Source: Chitinophagaceae bacterium
Lineage (GTDB): Bacteria; Bacteroidota; Bacteroidia; Chitinophagales; Chitinophagaceae
Direction: 5' to 3'
Length of the DNA: 9,845 nucleotides
Assembly: GCA_018061385.1 (NCBI GenBank)
Contig: JAGOUF010000042.1
Span: forward strand, 1 to 9,845
In this document: positions 1 through 7,413 of the stretch, one piece after another
How the letters are laid out: every line of letters starts with the position of its first letter
Position numbering within the stretch: the stretch's first letter is position 1
Notes under the pieces: generated by a model
The model's input: only the letters and a program-made list of their open reading frames with translations
Told to the model about the DNA's origin: nothing
Database searches by the model: none
Translations under genes and position numbers: made by a program

Positions 1-688
1 CTATATTAGCTTTCAAAGCTTCTGCAGGTTCGGCTTTGTCTACAATAATTGCACTCAATGCATAAATTCCAAGACCACAATTAGCTATGAGTTCAGATCG
101 TTTGTAAGCATCTACTAAATTACTGGTAGTTGCCTGAACATCGGAAGGTACCCCATAAGGTAAAATATTTTGTAACCCATCTAATAAACTAACTGATACT
201 TTTATATTTGAAAGGTTGGTTAATGTAGATTGCTTTACAAATCCATAATTGTTGCTGTTGCTCCACTCATATGTAAAACGTAGTTGTAAATCGTGGTTTA
301 TTTCTTCAAATATTATTTTATTACCCCATTTATTTTGATATAGATTATTGGTTTTATTGTATCTGCCTTCATCTTTTATTGAGAAAGGTTCCCATATAAA
401 ATATTTATCCTCTTTTTCAATTTTTAAAATAGTTTTATTGCCTGTAATTTCTGCCGATTCTGTAATCTTATCATCTGTATAGTAAGGAAATAGTGCAAAC
501 TGTGCATTTTTTCTTCCAGCACTAATACCTCCATTGCTAGCAACAAAAAGCCAATGATTGCTGTCGCTTACAATGCTCATAAAAAAAGGTCTCATTGTAT
601 TTACATCAGCAATTTTATAAAAAATTTCGTTGTTTATAAGAACTGATGCTAGTTTGCTATCGTTTGGAAAATTTGGTTTCATTACCAT
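1..688 (-). CDS. Large carbohydrate-active protein, N-terminal part; candidate GH94/GH149-like glucan phosphorylase (partial)
   Basis: An open frame runs from ATG at 688 through the left window edge without a stop, giving about 229 N-terminal residues. An in-frame TAA at 697-695 lies just upstream, so 688 is the first possible ATG; a second ATG two codons later (682) is an alternative. No signal peptide is visible, so the product should be cytoplasmic. The visible part is rich in beta-strand and aromatic residues (MRPFFMSIVSDSNHW near residues 32-46, then SNGGISAGRKN, LFPYYTDDKI, and IIFEEINHDL further on). This fits the N-terminal beta-sandwich of very large bacterial proteins usually annotated as cellobiose phosphorylase-like, which include GH94 and the beta-1,3-glucan phosphorylases of GH149. 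The family call comes from remembered resemblance and from the adjacent GH16 gene; the catalytic (alpha/alpha)6 domain is outside the window. It is the last visible gene of the leftward operon, 89 bp after GH16. Confidence 0.7.
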   Translation of the reverse strand, partial: MVMKPNFPNDSKLASVLINNEIFYKIADVNTMRPFFMSIVSDSNHWLFVASNGGISAGRKNAQFALFPYYTDDKITESAEITGNKTILKIEKEDKYFIWEPFSIKDEGRYNKTNNLYQNKWGNKIIFEEINHDLQLRFTYEWSNSNNYGFVKQSTLTNLSNIKVSVSLLDGLQNILPYGVPSDVQATTSNLVDAYKRSELIANCGLGIYALSAIIVDKAEPAEALKANI

Positions 689-717
689 AATAATTTAATG
701 AATAGAACAGCAATGCA

Positions 718-734
718 TAAAGCATTTTGCTTTA
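718..734. repeat. Short inverted repeat between GH16 and the next gene
   Basis: TAAAGC and GCTTTA form a perfect 6-bp inverted repeat around a 5-nt spacer, in the 89-bp gap between the GH16 stop and the downstream partial gene. On the minus (transcribed) strand it is not followed by a T-run, so it is a poor rho-independent terminator. It could be a processing or mRNA-stability hairpin between operon genes, or chance in AT-rich DNA. Confidence 0.3.
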
Positions 735-777
735 AACATGGTACAATTAAGATTTGAAAAGAGTTGTGTTTAATAAA

Positions 778-1626
778 TTATTTCTGCTTGTACACCCTTA
801 TGTAATCAACAAACATAGTTTGTGGAAATGGGGTACCCGATGTTGGGAAGCCCACATAATTGCCTCCAACTGCTAAGTTTAGTAAAATGAAAAAAGGTTG
901 ATTGAAAACCCACTCTCCTTTTACTTTATCTTTTGTAATTCTGTGAAATAGAAAATTATCTACAAAAAAATCAATTTGATTTTCTGTCCACTCTACTGCA
1001 TAAATATGATAATCTAAATTAAATCTGCCATTTGCCAAAGCATAAGATTTGCCAATTGAGTTACCCCCTGAGTAACTAGGGCCATGAATGGTGCTATAAG
1101 TAATATGCGACTCTTGCCCTTTTTGTTCTAGAATATCAATTTCACCACATTGTGGCCAAGAAACGGTTGTTATATTTTCGCCCATCATCCAAAAAGCTGG
1201 CCAAATACCGGGGCCTGTTGGAGTTTTAATTTTAGCTTCAAATCGGCCATACTTATGAGAAAATTTACCTTGTGTGGTTATTCTACCTGATGTATAATTA
1301 GAGCCAGAGAAAGCTTCTTGACGTGCAGTAATTTCAAGTATTCCACTACCATCTAATCTTACATTGTTTGTTCTGTTGGTATAAAATTGGTATTCGCCAT
1401 TACCCCAGCCACCATCACCATTGCCAATATTAAAATTCCATTTTGTATTGTCTGGAGATGAATTTACAGCACCTGTAAATTCATCGCTCCAAACCAATTC
1501 CCAACTTTTTTCTGGTAAGGTTTGTATACCTTCTTTTTTACAACTTGAAAAAAGAAATGTAACAGTAGCCAACAAAAATATATTTAAGAAAAATCTATTA
1601 TTTATTTGAATCTTTTTCGTTTGCAT
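778..1626 (-). CDS. GH16 family endo-beta-1,3-glucanase (laminarinase-like) lipoprotein
   Basis: A 282-residue exported glycoside hydrolase predicted to cut internal beta-1,3 (or mixed beta-1,3/1,4) glucan bonds by a retaining mechanism. Residues 10-29 are a lipoprotein signal peptide ending in the lipobox LFSSC, with Cys29 as the lipidated residue, followed by KKE; this points to the outer membrane, possibly the cell surface. The GH16 beta-jelly-roll domain fills residues 42-280, beginning WELVWSDEF and ending MFVDYIRVYK, both typical family ends. The catalytic signature GEIDILEQKG is intact at 161-170: Glu162 nucleophile, Asp164 assisting, Glu167 acid/base. GIWPAFWMMG (140-149) and the Trp/Gly-rich stretch 66-82 form the substrate cleft. 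The length is that of a single-domain enzyme, with no CBM attached; the adjacent Ig-like lipoprotein may supply glycan binding. It is 57 bp after that gene and likely co-transcribed. Laminarinase activity is inferred from the GEIDILE motif and neighbours; agarase, carrageenase or lichenase specificity is less likely but not excluded. Confidence 0.93.
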   Translation of the reverse strand: MQTKKIQINNRFFLNIFLLATVTFLFSSCKKEGIQTLPEKSWELVWSDEFTGAVNSSPDNTKWNFNIGNGDGGWGNGEYQFYTNRTNNVRLDGSGILEITARQEAFSGSNYTSGRITTQGKFSHKYGRFEAKIKTPTGPGIWPAFWMMGENITTVSWPQCGEIDILEQKGQESHITYSTIHGPSYSGGNSIGKSYALANGRFNLDYHIYAVEWTENQIDFFVDNFLFHRITKDKVKGEWVFNQPFFILLNLAVGGNYVGFPTSGTPFPQTMFVDYIRVYKQK

Positions 1627-1683
1627 AAACTTATATTAAGTGTATTTAAATAGTTTGAAATATAAAATTGATTTAAACAATTT

Positions 1684-3081
1684 TTATCTCCAGAAATAAA
1701 CATTGTCTACATACAATGACGTTCCATCTCCACCTTCTAAAATAATTTGAGCTAAATTAGATCTACTGGCTAAGCCCGGCATTGCCGAAAAAGGAATATC
1801 TATTGATTTCCAATTTTGTGACTCTAAGAATGGTGTTGTAAAAGTTGTTGTATGCCTAGTATCATCGCCTCCAAAAACACCATTTGGCCCAAAGTCAACC
1901 ACAATTACTCTCAACTGCCTTCCAGCAGTTACGGTATTTGGGAAAAATACATCTAAATGTATGTTGGTCATAGTAGATGCGTTTACAGTTGGTGCACTAA
2001 ATTCTATACCCACAAAGTTGAAATTTGTATAGTGCAAGACGTTGTTATTAGCAACAGAAAAATCACTTGATAGTGTTGTTTGAAAAGGTGCCCAATAGCC
2101 ATTGTAATAATTCACAGGAACATTGGTATACGCATCTGAGAAAATAGAAATCACATTTGATTGTGGCCTTGTTGGTGTTGGAGCTTGTACAAAGCTACCT
2201 GCACAATTAATGGTTAAACTTCCTGTAGCTTGAACACCTCCTAATGTTGCTGTAATAATTGCTGAACCAGCACTTAAAGATGATACATTGCCGTTGGCAT
2301 TTACGGTTGCAACAGCAGCATTTGAAGATTTAAATTCAAAATAAGCTCTGCTTAAATTTACGGATTGATTGATACCGTTTGGTAAGTTAAAAGTTGAAAT
2401 CAATCCAGTTACATTCGTATTTACGCCAACAAATGTATTTACTGATACATTGCTACCATTCATAATGCCAGCCTGACCTTTTCCAATTGAACCTAGTTTT
2501 TCAAATTTCACTTCATCTATCCAAAAGGTATAACCTCTATCTGCAATTGGTGCAGATGCATAATACAATAAACCTCTTTCTGCAACTAATTTTGAAGCAT
2601 CAGGTATTGGAATGATTACTTTTTTCCAGCCACTAGTTACTGGTAAATTGTTAATAGAAACTACGAATTTATTTTCACCTAAATCGTTACCAAAACCAAT
2701 CTCATTTACAGTAATTGCTTGGTTAGCTTTTATGTAAAAGGTTAATGCATCAAAATCACTTAAATTTCTACCAGATTGACTAAAAAATACGCCACCTGCA
2801 AATGAACCTGTAGGTGTGTTTGCGTCAGGAACATCAAAACGCATCGACTGTCTTGAACCATTATAAGTATCGTTATTGTCTACTTTAAAGGCAGTTAACG
2901 ATGAACCTGCAAATGCTGCATAATTCATATCACCTACAAAATCATCGATAAAAACATTGCCGTTTTTCGGAAAACTAATGTCTTGTAAACCACCAATATC
3001 TCTTTTTTTACATGCAACACTTAAAAGCATTACCCAACCTAAGAGGTTTAGTAAAATTGTTTTACTTGTTCTATTTTTCAT
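1684..3081 (-). CDS. Ig-like (BIG2) domain lipoprotein, probable surface glycan-binding protein
   Basis: A 465-residue lipoprotein. The signal peptide ends LLSVAC with Cys24 as the predicted lipidated residue, followed by KKRD. Three regions can be read. Residues 42-195 form a beta-sandwich of CBM-like type, from FIDDFVGD to YTFWIDEVKFEK. Residues about 205-292 are a bacterial Ig-like group 2 domain, with the characteristic SSNAAVATVNANG and LSAGSAIITATLGG strands. Residues about 308-465 form a second CBM-like beta-sandwich, ending SLYVDNVYFW. No catalytic signature is seen. The two outer domains end alike (WIDEVKF and YVDNVYFW), suggesting related folds that may have arisen by duplication. 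Between a glycosidase-barrel gene (29 bp upstream) and GH16 (57 bp downstream), the likely role is to bind glucan at the cell surface, as surface glycan-binding proteins do in Bacteroidota polysaccharide utilisation loci. Binding is inferred from architecture and context. An enzyme with a cryptic active site is possible but unsupported. Confidence 0.8.
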   Translation of the reverse strand: MKNRTSKTILLNLLGWVMLLSVACKKRDIGGLQDISFPKNGNVFIDDFVGDMNYAAFAGSSLTAFKVDNNDTYNGSRQSMRFDVPDANTPTGSFAGGVFFSQSGRNLSDFDALTFYIKANQAITVNEIGFGNDLGENKFVVSINNLPVTSGWKKVIIPIPDASKLVAERGLLYYASAPIADRGYTFWIDEVKFEKLGSIGKGQAGIMNGSNVSVNTFVGVNTNVTGLISTFNLPNGINQSVNLSRAYFEFKSSNAAVATVNANGNVSSLSAGSAIITATLGGVQATGSLTINCAGSFVQAPTPTRPQSNVISIFSDAYTNVPVNYYNGYWAPFQTTLSSDFSVANNNVLHYTNFNFVGIEFSAPTVNASTMTNIHLDVFFPNTVTAGRQLRVIVVDFGPNGVFGGDDTRHTTTFTTPFLESQNWKSIDIPFSAMPGLASRSNLAQIILEGGDGTSLYVDNVYFWR

Positions 3082-3110
3082 ACTAAAATTATTAATATTT
3101 TAAGAATAAC

Positions 3111-6100
3111 TTATTGTCCTAAATTAATTTGAATATATGTTCTAAACTCCCATTCGTTACCATTTGGAAAACCAATTGCATTAGGGTCTGGCACCCAGTT
3201 CCCTGCTCCATCTAACATTTTAGTAGGCGAATAACGAGGAGAATATTTATCTAAAGTTCTGTAGGTTGCACGTAAACCAATTTTTGTTCCTGGCAATAAA
3301 AACCAATCAGGTTTTCCAACTTCTGTCGAAATATCTGCCATTAATTGCAATGGGAAAGTTAAGTTAAAATCTCTGTGGTAATCGAATGGCCCCCAATCGT
3401 TGAACTTAGCCATTGTTGAAAATTTTACTTTTTTGTAAATTGTTCTTATGTCTACTCCAAAGCGATTTATGGTTCTTGCATCGCTACCATTTGCTTGACC
3501 ATTTCCTACATACATATTGGCAATTATACCAAACCCAGGATTTAGTTTAGAAACAATTCGAGTATGTGCTTCCCATAAATCTTGAGCAGGTGCTGAACCT
3601 GGGAAAACAAAGGTAGTTCTACCATTTCCAAATATACCAATTGCAGCATCTTGAATAGTTGGTAAATGACGAAAAACAAAACCGCCACTGATAGCAAACT
3701 TTGCATCTTCTGTTCTATCATTATCCCACTCATACATCCAAGTTGCAGGTGTTGGATCATAAGTTAGTAATAACTCAGCACCTATCGTTTCTCTGTTTGA
3801 ACGAACAGAAAAAGGATCATCTAAAATATTTCTTGGACGTGCAGGAGCAACAACGGTTCCTGGTATTGGACCTTCAATTGGTTTTTGATATAAAAAGTTA
3901 GGGGCAATTTGAAATTTACCAGCATTAACAGTAAAACCACTTAATACATTGAACATATTGCCACTTCCAATGTCTTTCAATTTCCATCCAGTAAAAGTTT
4001 TTGTTTGGTCGAAACCTCCATTTGCTACCAAGCCCATATAAGATGTTAAGCCATACCATTGTACTGCACCAGTAGTAAAAGTAAGTTTAACCTTTCCGCC
4101 AAAATTGTCTTTACTTCTAATAACATCTTGATAAACTTTACCTTCTCTTTCTAACTGAAATTCTCTTCCGTTTAATGGCTGACCTGCCCATAAACCTCCA
4201 ATTTCAATTCCAAAATTGTCAAACTTTCTTGCAATACTCAAAGCAACTTTTCTAGTTTTTGGCATTGGTATAGCAAATGAACTTTGTAGTCCGCTACGTT
4301 GTGTTAAATCCTCGTGTACTATAGCACTAACATTAAACTTTGCAATTTGTGTATTGTATTTTGCTAAGAAAGCCGGGTTAGCACCCCACCAAAGTTCGGG
4401 TCCAAAAGCTACCTTTAAACCTTTCAAAGCTTTTTTACCTTCTATTTCAAAACCAAATGGAGCCTCACCATTATAGATATCTATATTAGGTCCATAATTG
4501 GCTTCTTGATAAAGATTAAAGAAATCTCCTTCATAAGCCCAATGGTAATGGCCAGTTCTATAAAAACCAGTAAGCTTAAAATCTTTTGCATCCCACTTAT
4601 AACTTGCTCTATACAATTGAACTCGATTGTTTGAATTCATAGTTACAGGTCCGTTATCTGTATTTACAGTTATTTTTCTGCCTCTATTTTCATAAAAAAC
4701 TTCATCTATTGGATTTTCTGCAACATTACCCAAAATATTAAATTGAACATTCGCAGTAACATTTGGTGCAGGCTTTGCTGTAATACCAATGTTAAAAGAT
4801 TGCATTTGATCGAAACCTAACCTATTTGGATATCCATTTTGTAGTGGAGGTTCAGTAGATTGTGGAGTAGTTATTAAACTGCCACCTGTACTAAAAGTAG
4901 AGAAGTTTGCCTGTAAATCGCTTAAGTACAAATTGCCTTTTGATTCTGCTTGTAAAGCAGCTTTATCACCTCTTGCCAAAAGCACTGCATCGGTAATTTG
5001 AATATTATCTATATAATTAATATTCTCTTTTTTTGCTGTGTAAGGATTAAATTGATGCACTTGCTTTAAAGCATAATATGCGGCACGAGGATATAAATCG
5101 TAAGTTCCATTTTCGCTGGTTTTTCCTTTTGCACAAATGCCAAACCACTCTTCATTCATGTTGTTTTCGCCTCTTACAAAGTCATTCGTATAACCTCCGT
5201 TTGCCCAAGATGCTGTAACATCATGCTCCTCTAAATTTGTAGTTTGCCCAGTTTTCCACCAACCATCACTAAACTGAAAAGTAAAACCACCTAAACTATT
5301 GTTGTTTTTACCCATTCCACTAGCATTGACATAAATTTCTTTCCAATTGCTAATTAATATTTTTGCTTGATATTCTTGATCTTCTTTGTTGGCTTGAGTA
5401 TTGTATGCATCGCTACCAAATTCTGAAAGAATAACTGGTTTGCCATATTCTTTTGCAACTCTATCGTACAAATCGGTAAAAGTAGATCCTCGATAAACAT
5501 TGATTCCAAGTATGTCTACATCTTTACACTCTTTTGCAATAATATCTAAAAACAATAAATCTCCATTACAAATAGAAACAGGATGAGTAGCATCTAAAGC
5601 CTTCATTTCTTTTGCAGCATCATTAAACAATTTATACAGGAAAACTGCATCTTTTGTAGAGTTTCTATCTTGTAACGGAATATTTTCAGTTTCTGCACCA
5701 CGCCAAAAAAGTCCATAATTATTTTCATTTCCCAAAAGAAATAAAAGTAAACCTGGCGTGTTTTTATACTGGCTTACCATTTCTTTGGTTTCTTTCAACA
5801 ACAACTCTCTTACAGATGGATTAGAATAATCTGTATTGGCCTCCCAACGACCTTTAATAGAAAGACCATATCTGCCAAATGAATGGTTGAGCATGGTATA
5901 AATACCATAGTTCTCAAAAATGTATTTAATCCATTTAGCTGGAACTCCGGTATACTGACGAATGGTATTAACACCCATATTTTTTAACATGGACATTTCT
6001 TTGTCTAAAGCTCTTTTAATGAGATCGTCGGACTGATTCCATAAACTATAGTTGTAGTTTGTTCCAATTGGGAAGTAATCCCAATTTATTCCGTTAATGA

Positions 6101-6218
6101 AAAAATCTTTATCATTGACCGATAATTTCATTCCATTATTGGTATTTTTTACTAAAACTTGGGCCGAAAGCCCTGAAACAAAAACAAATAGTGCAAGGAC
6201 ACTAAATAACTTTTTCAT
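3111..6218 (-). CDS. Exported clan GH-A glycosidase fused to a C-terminal outer-membrane beta-barrel-like domain
   Basis: A 1035-residue protein with a signal peptide (residues 1-19, cleavage likely after GLSA) and two parts. Residues about 30-395 read as a TIM-barrel glycosidase of clan GH-A (GH2/GH72-like): FFINGINWD near 39-47, GVNTIRQY at 82-89, LGNENN at 162-167 giving acid/base Glu165, VILSEFGSDAY at 262-272 giving nucleophile Glu266, and FSDGWWK at 316-322. The spacing of about 100 residues between the two glutamates is normal for the clan. Residues about 470-1035 are a long series of amphipathic beta-strands with aromatic girdles and Gly/Asn/Asp-rich turns (for example QSFNIGITAKP, FGGKVKLTFTTG, KVKFSTMAKF), ending EFRTYIQINLGQ, which resembles a porin-like barrel with a C-terminal strand. 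No family number can be assigned. It is the first gene of the leftward operon, facing the divergent Nudix regulator. The substrate is probably a beta-1,3-glucan or its oligosaccharides, inferred from the GH16 neighbour. Whether the enzyme faces the periplasm or the outside is unknown. Confidence 0.85.
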   Translation of the reverse strand: MKKLFSVLALFVFVSGLSAQVLVKNTNNGMKLSVNDKDFFINGINWDYFPIGTNYNYSLWNQSDDLIKRALDKEMSMLKNMGVNTIRQYTGVPAKWIKYIFENYGIYTMLNHSFGRYGLSIKGRWEANTDYSNPSVRELLLKETKEMVSQYKNTPGLLLFLLGNENNYGLFWRGAETENIPLQDRNSTKDAVFLYKLFNDAAKEMKALDATHPVSICNGDLLFLDIIAKECKDVDILGINVYRGSTFTDLYDRVAKEYGKPVILSEFGSDAYNTQANKEDQEYQAKILISNWKEIYVNASGMGKNNNSLGGFTFQFSDGWWKTGQTTNLEEHDVTASWANGGYTNDFVRGENNMNEEWFGICAKGKTSENGTYDLYPRAAYYALKQVHQFNPYTAKKENINYIDNIQITDAVLLARGDKAALQAESKGNLYLSDLQANFSTFSTGGSLITTPQSTEPPLQNGYPNRLGFDQMQSFNIGITAKPAPNVTANVQFNILGNVAENPIDEVFYENRGRKITVNTDNGPVTMNSNNRVQLYRASYKWDAKDFKLTGFYRTGHYHWAYEGDFFNLYQEANYGPNIDIYNGEAPFGFEIEGKKALKGLKVAFGPELWWGANPAFLAKYNTQIAKFNVSAIVHEDLTQRSGLQSSFAIPMPKTRKVALSIARKFDNFGIEIGGLWAGQPLNGREFQLEREGKVYQDVIRSKDNFGGKVKLTFTTGAVQWYGLTSYMGLVANGGFDQTKTFTGWKLKDIGSGNMFNVLSGFTVNAGKFQIAPNFLYQKPIEGPIPGTVVAPARPRNILDDPFSVRSNRETIGAELLLTYDPTPATWMYEWDNDRTEDAKFAISGGFVFRHLPTIQDAAIGIFGNGRTTFVFPGSAPAQDLWEAHTRIVSKLNPGFGIIANMYVGNGQANGSDARTINRFGVDIRTIYKKVKFSTMAKFNDWGPFDYHRDFNLTFPLQLMADISTEVGKPDWFLLPGTKIGLRATYRTLDKYSPRYSPTKMLDGAGNWVPDPNAIGFPNGNEWEFRTYIQINLGQ

Positions 6219-6273
6219 AAAGCATTTTTTGGTTAAACAATCGTATTTTGCTTGTATTTGCTAAAAGAAGTTC

Positions 6274-6310
6274 ACACAATTAGTTGTTATAACAAACGTT
6301 TTCATTGTGT
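6274..6310. promoter_or_regulatory. Candidate operator: nested inverted repeats in the divergent region
   Basis: TTGTTATAACAA at 6284-6295 is a perfect 12-bp palindrome. It is enclosed by a perfect 7-bp inverted repeat, ACACAAT at 6274-6280 and ATTGTGT at 6304-6310. The two centres are about 2 bp apart (6289.5 and 6292), so they may be separate elements; AAACGTTT at 6294-6301 is a further small palindrome. The position, about 65 bp upstream of the operon start and 75 bp upstream of the regulator start, is where a local dimeric regulator would bind. The Nudix/winged-helix protein encoded next door is the natural candidate. Binding is inferred only from symmetry and location. Confidence 0.45.
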
Positions 6311-6348
6311 CAATCAGACGCAATATATTGAATTATATTTCACAGAAC

Positions 6349-6369
6349 CAAAAAAAATTTATTTTTTTG
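6349..6369. repeat. A-tract/T-tract inverted repeat just upstream of the Nudix regulator start
   Basis: CAAAAAAA and TTTTTTTG form a perfect 8-bp inverted repeat around the 5-nt spacer ATTTA, ending 15 bp before the preferred ATG at 6385. It is almost wholly A:T, so it could be a bent-DNA element, a weak hairpin in the 5' leader, or composition alone. It lies inside the extra N-terminal stretch that would result if the GTG at 6307 were used, which argues that this stretch is non-coding. Confidence 0.35.
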
Positions 6370-6384
6370 AACATTATTATCGAA

Positions 6385-7173
6385 ATGATTGAAACTAAAA
6401 TACCCAAAAACGAGCGTTTAGATGCCTTAATAAAGGTTGGAGAACATGGATTTTTACCATCGGTATCTGTAGACTGTGTAATTTTTGGTTTTCATGAAGG
6501 AGAGTTAAAAGTTTTATTAATAAAACATAGATACAGAGATATGTGGTCTCTGCCAGGTGGTTTTGTGAGTAAAGATGAACCTTGCGATGCAGCTGCCTAC
6601 AGAGTATTGAAAGATAGAACTGGTTTAAATGATGTTTTCTTGCAACAATTTCATGTTTTTGGAGATACAGAAAGATATTCAAAAGAATTTCATTTAGAAG
6701 ATTTATTGAATGATGGTTTAACTGTAGATGATCAACATTGGCTTATTCAAAGATTTGTAACAGTTGGGTACTATGCCTTAGTAGATTTTTTAGAAGTGCA
6801 ACAAAATACCGAATCGCTTACCGAAAATTATGCTTGGTGGGAATTAAGTAATTTACCAGAGTTTATTTTAGATCACAAGAAAATTTTAGATAAAGCTTTA
6901 GCAGCATTACGTATACAATTGCGTTATCAGCCCATAGGATATAATTTATTGCCTGTAAAATTTACAATGCCCGAACTTCAAAAATTGTATGAAACCATTT
7001 TAGGAATTAAGTTAGATAGAAGAAACTTTCAACGAAAAATACTTGGCTACAATATTTTAGATAAACTAGATGAGACTAAAAAAGGGGTTCCACATAAATC
7101 GCCTAATTATTATCAATTTAATTTGCTTAAATACCGAAAAGCTTTAGAAGAAGGTTTAAGCAATGGCTGGTAA
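6385..7173 (+). CDS. Nudix-domain transcriptional regulator (NrtR/AraR-like), Nudix box degenerate
   Basis: A 262-residue protein from the ATG at 6385. An in-frame GTG at 6307 would add 26 residues that look like leader DNA (NQKKFIFLNIII, overlapping an A/T palindrome), so 6385 is preferred. Residues about 24-160 form a Nudix fold, beginning PSVSVDCVIFGF and continuing LKVLLIKHRYRDMWSLPGGF. The Nudix box at 59-81 keeps the frame G-x5-E-x7-R (Gly59, Glu65, Arg73) and the final Gly80-Leu81, but the metal-binding glutamates of REUxEE are replaced (RVLKDR), so hydrolase activity is unlikely. Residues about 188-250 form a winged helix (FTMPELQKLYETIL, then DRRNFQRKIL), as in the Nudix-related regulators NrtR and Bacteroides AraR. 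These bind a metabolite in the Nudix domain and DNA through the winged helix. It is divergent from the glucan operon, which it probably controls. The ligand is unknown; a sugar or sugar phosphate from glucan breakdown is plausible. Confidence 0.88.
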   Translation: MIETKIPKNERLDALIKVGEHGFLPSVSVDCVIFGFHEGELKVLLIKHRYRDMWSLPGGFVSKDEPCDAAAYRVLKDRTGLNDVFLQQFHVFGDTERYSKEFHLEDLLNDGLTVDDQHWLIQRFVTVGYYALVDFLEVQQNTESLTENYAWWELSNLPEFILDHKKILDKALAALRIQLRYQPIGYNLLPVKFTMPELQKLYETILGIKLDRRNFQRKILGYNILDKLDETKKGVPHKSPNYYQFNLLKYRKALEEGLSNGW

Positions 7174-7371
7174 ACCCTATTTAGCCAAAATTTTAATTAC
7201 TTCAGCTACTGCCATTTTGTTCAAAAAATGTACATATCAATTACATTAAATAAATTTAATAAGACCCTCCAAATCTTGAAATATTATAAATCATTCATCT
7301 GCTTTTTTTGATTGAACTTGTAACATTTTAATTTAACAATCGTATAGTGAATACTTTATTCAATATACATA

Positions 7372-7388
7372 ATCATTCTTTGAATGAT
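7372..7388. repeat. Inverted repeat with 3-nt loop
   Basis: ATCATTC and GAATGAT form a perfect 7-bp inverted repeat around TTT. It lies 25 bp upstream of the doubtful ORF at 7414. No T-run follows on either strand, so it is not a standard terminator. It could be an operator half-site pair or a leader hairpin, or chance. Confidence 0.3.
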
Positions 7389-7413
7389 GAAACCGTTTTA
7401 TTAAAATTATAAC

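Larger units (their letters stand above)
6219..6384. promoter_or_regulatory. Divergent intergenic region with promoters of the glucan operon and the Nudix regulator
   Basis: This 166-bp stretch separates the start of the leftward operon (ATG at 6218) from the preferred start of the regulator (ATG at 6385), so it should hold both promoters and any shared operator. No full Bacteroidota promoter (TTTG, about 19 bp, TAnnTTTG) is clear. TATATTTC at 6334-6341 is a one-mismatch -7 element for the regulator, but without a well-spaced -33 partner. No Shine-Dalgarno sequence is visible before either gene, as is usual in the phylum. Palindromes inside the region are listed separately. Confidence 0.6.

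Noticed and set aside
778..1626. GH16 member acting as agarase or carrageenase
   Set aside because: The GEIDILE motif and cleft sequence look like the laminarinase branch, and no sulfatase or other algal-galactan gene is nearby. It cannot be fully excluded from sequence reading alone.
4216..4476. Plus-strand 86-codon open frame inside the barrel-fused glycosidase gene
   Set aside because: It lies wholly opposite a well-supported coding frame, has no recognisable domain, and its composition fits an antisense shadow.
6307..6384. N-terminal extension of the Nudix regulator from GTG at 6307
   Set aside because: It would add 26 residues translated from an A/T palindrome and would overlap the inverted repeat arm at 6304-6310. 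The ATG at 6385 gives a normal N-terminus directly before the Nudix fold.
6395..6682. Minus-strand 95-codon open frame opposite the Nudix gene
   Set aside because: The plus-strand frame carries a clear Nudix/winged-helix protein, and the antisense translation is low-complexity and unrecognised.
7245..7260. ATTAAA-TAAA-TTTAAT symmetry as a terminator after the regulator
   Set aside because: The stem is all A/T, only 6 bp and without a following T-run, which is expected by chance in such AT-rich DNA.
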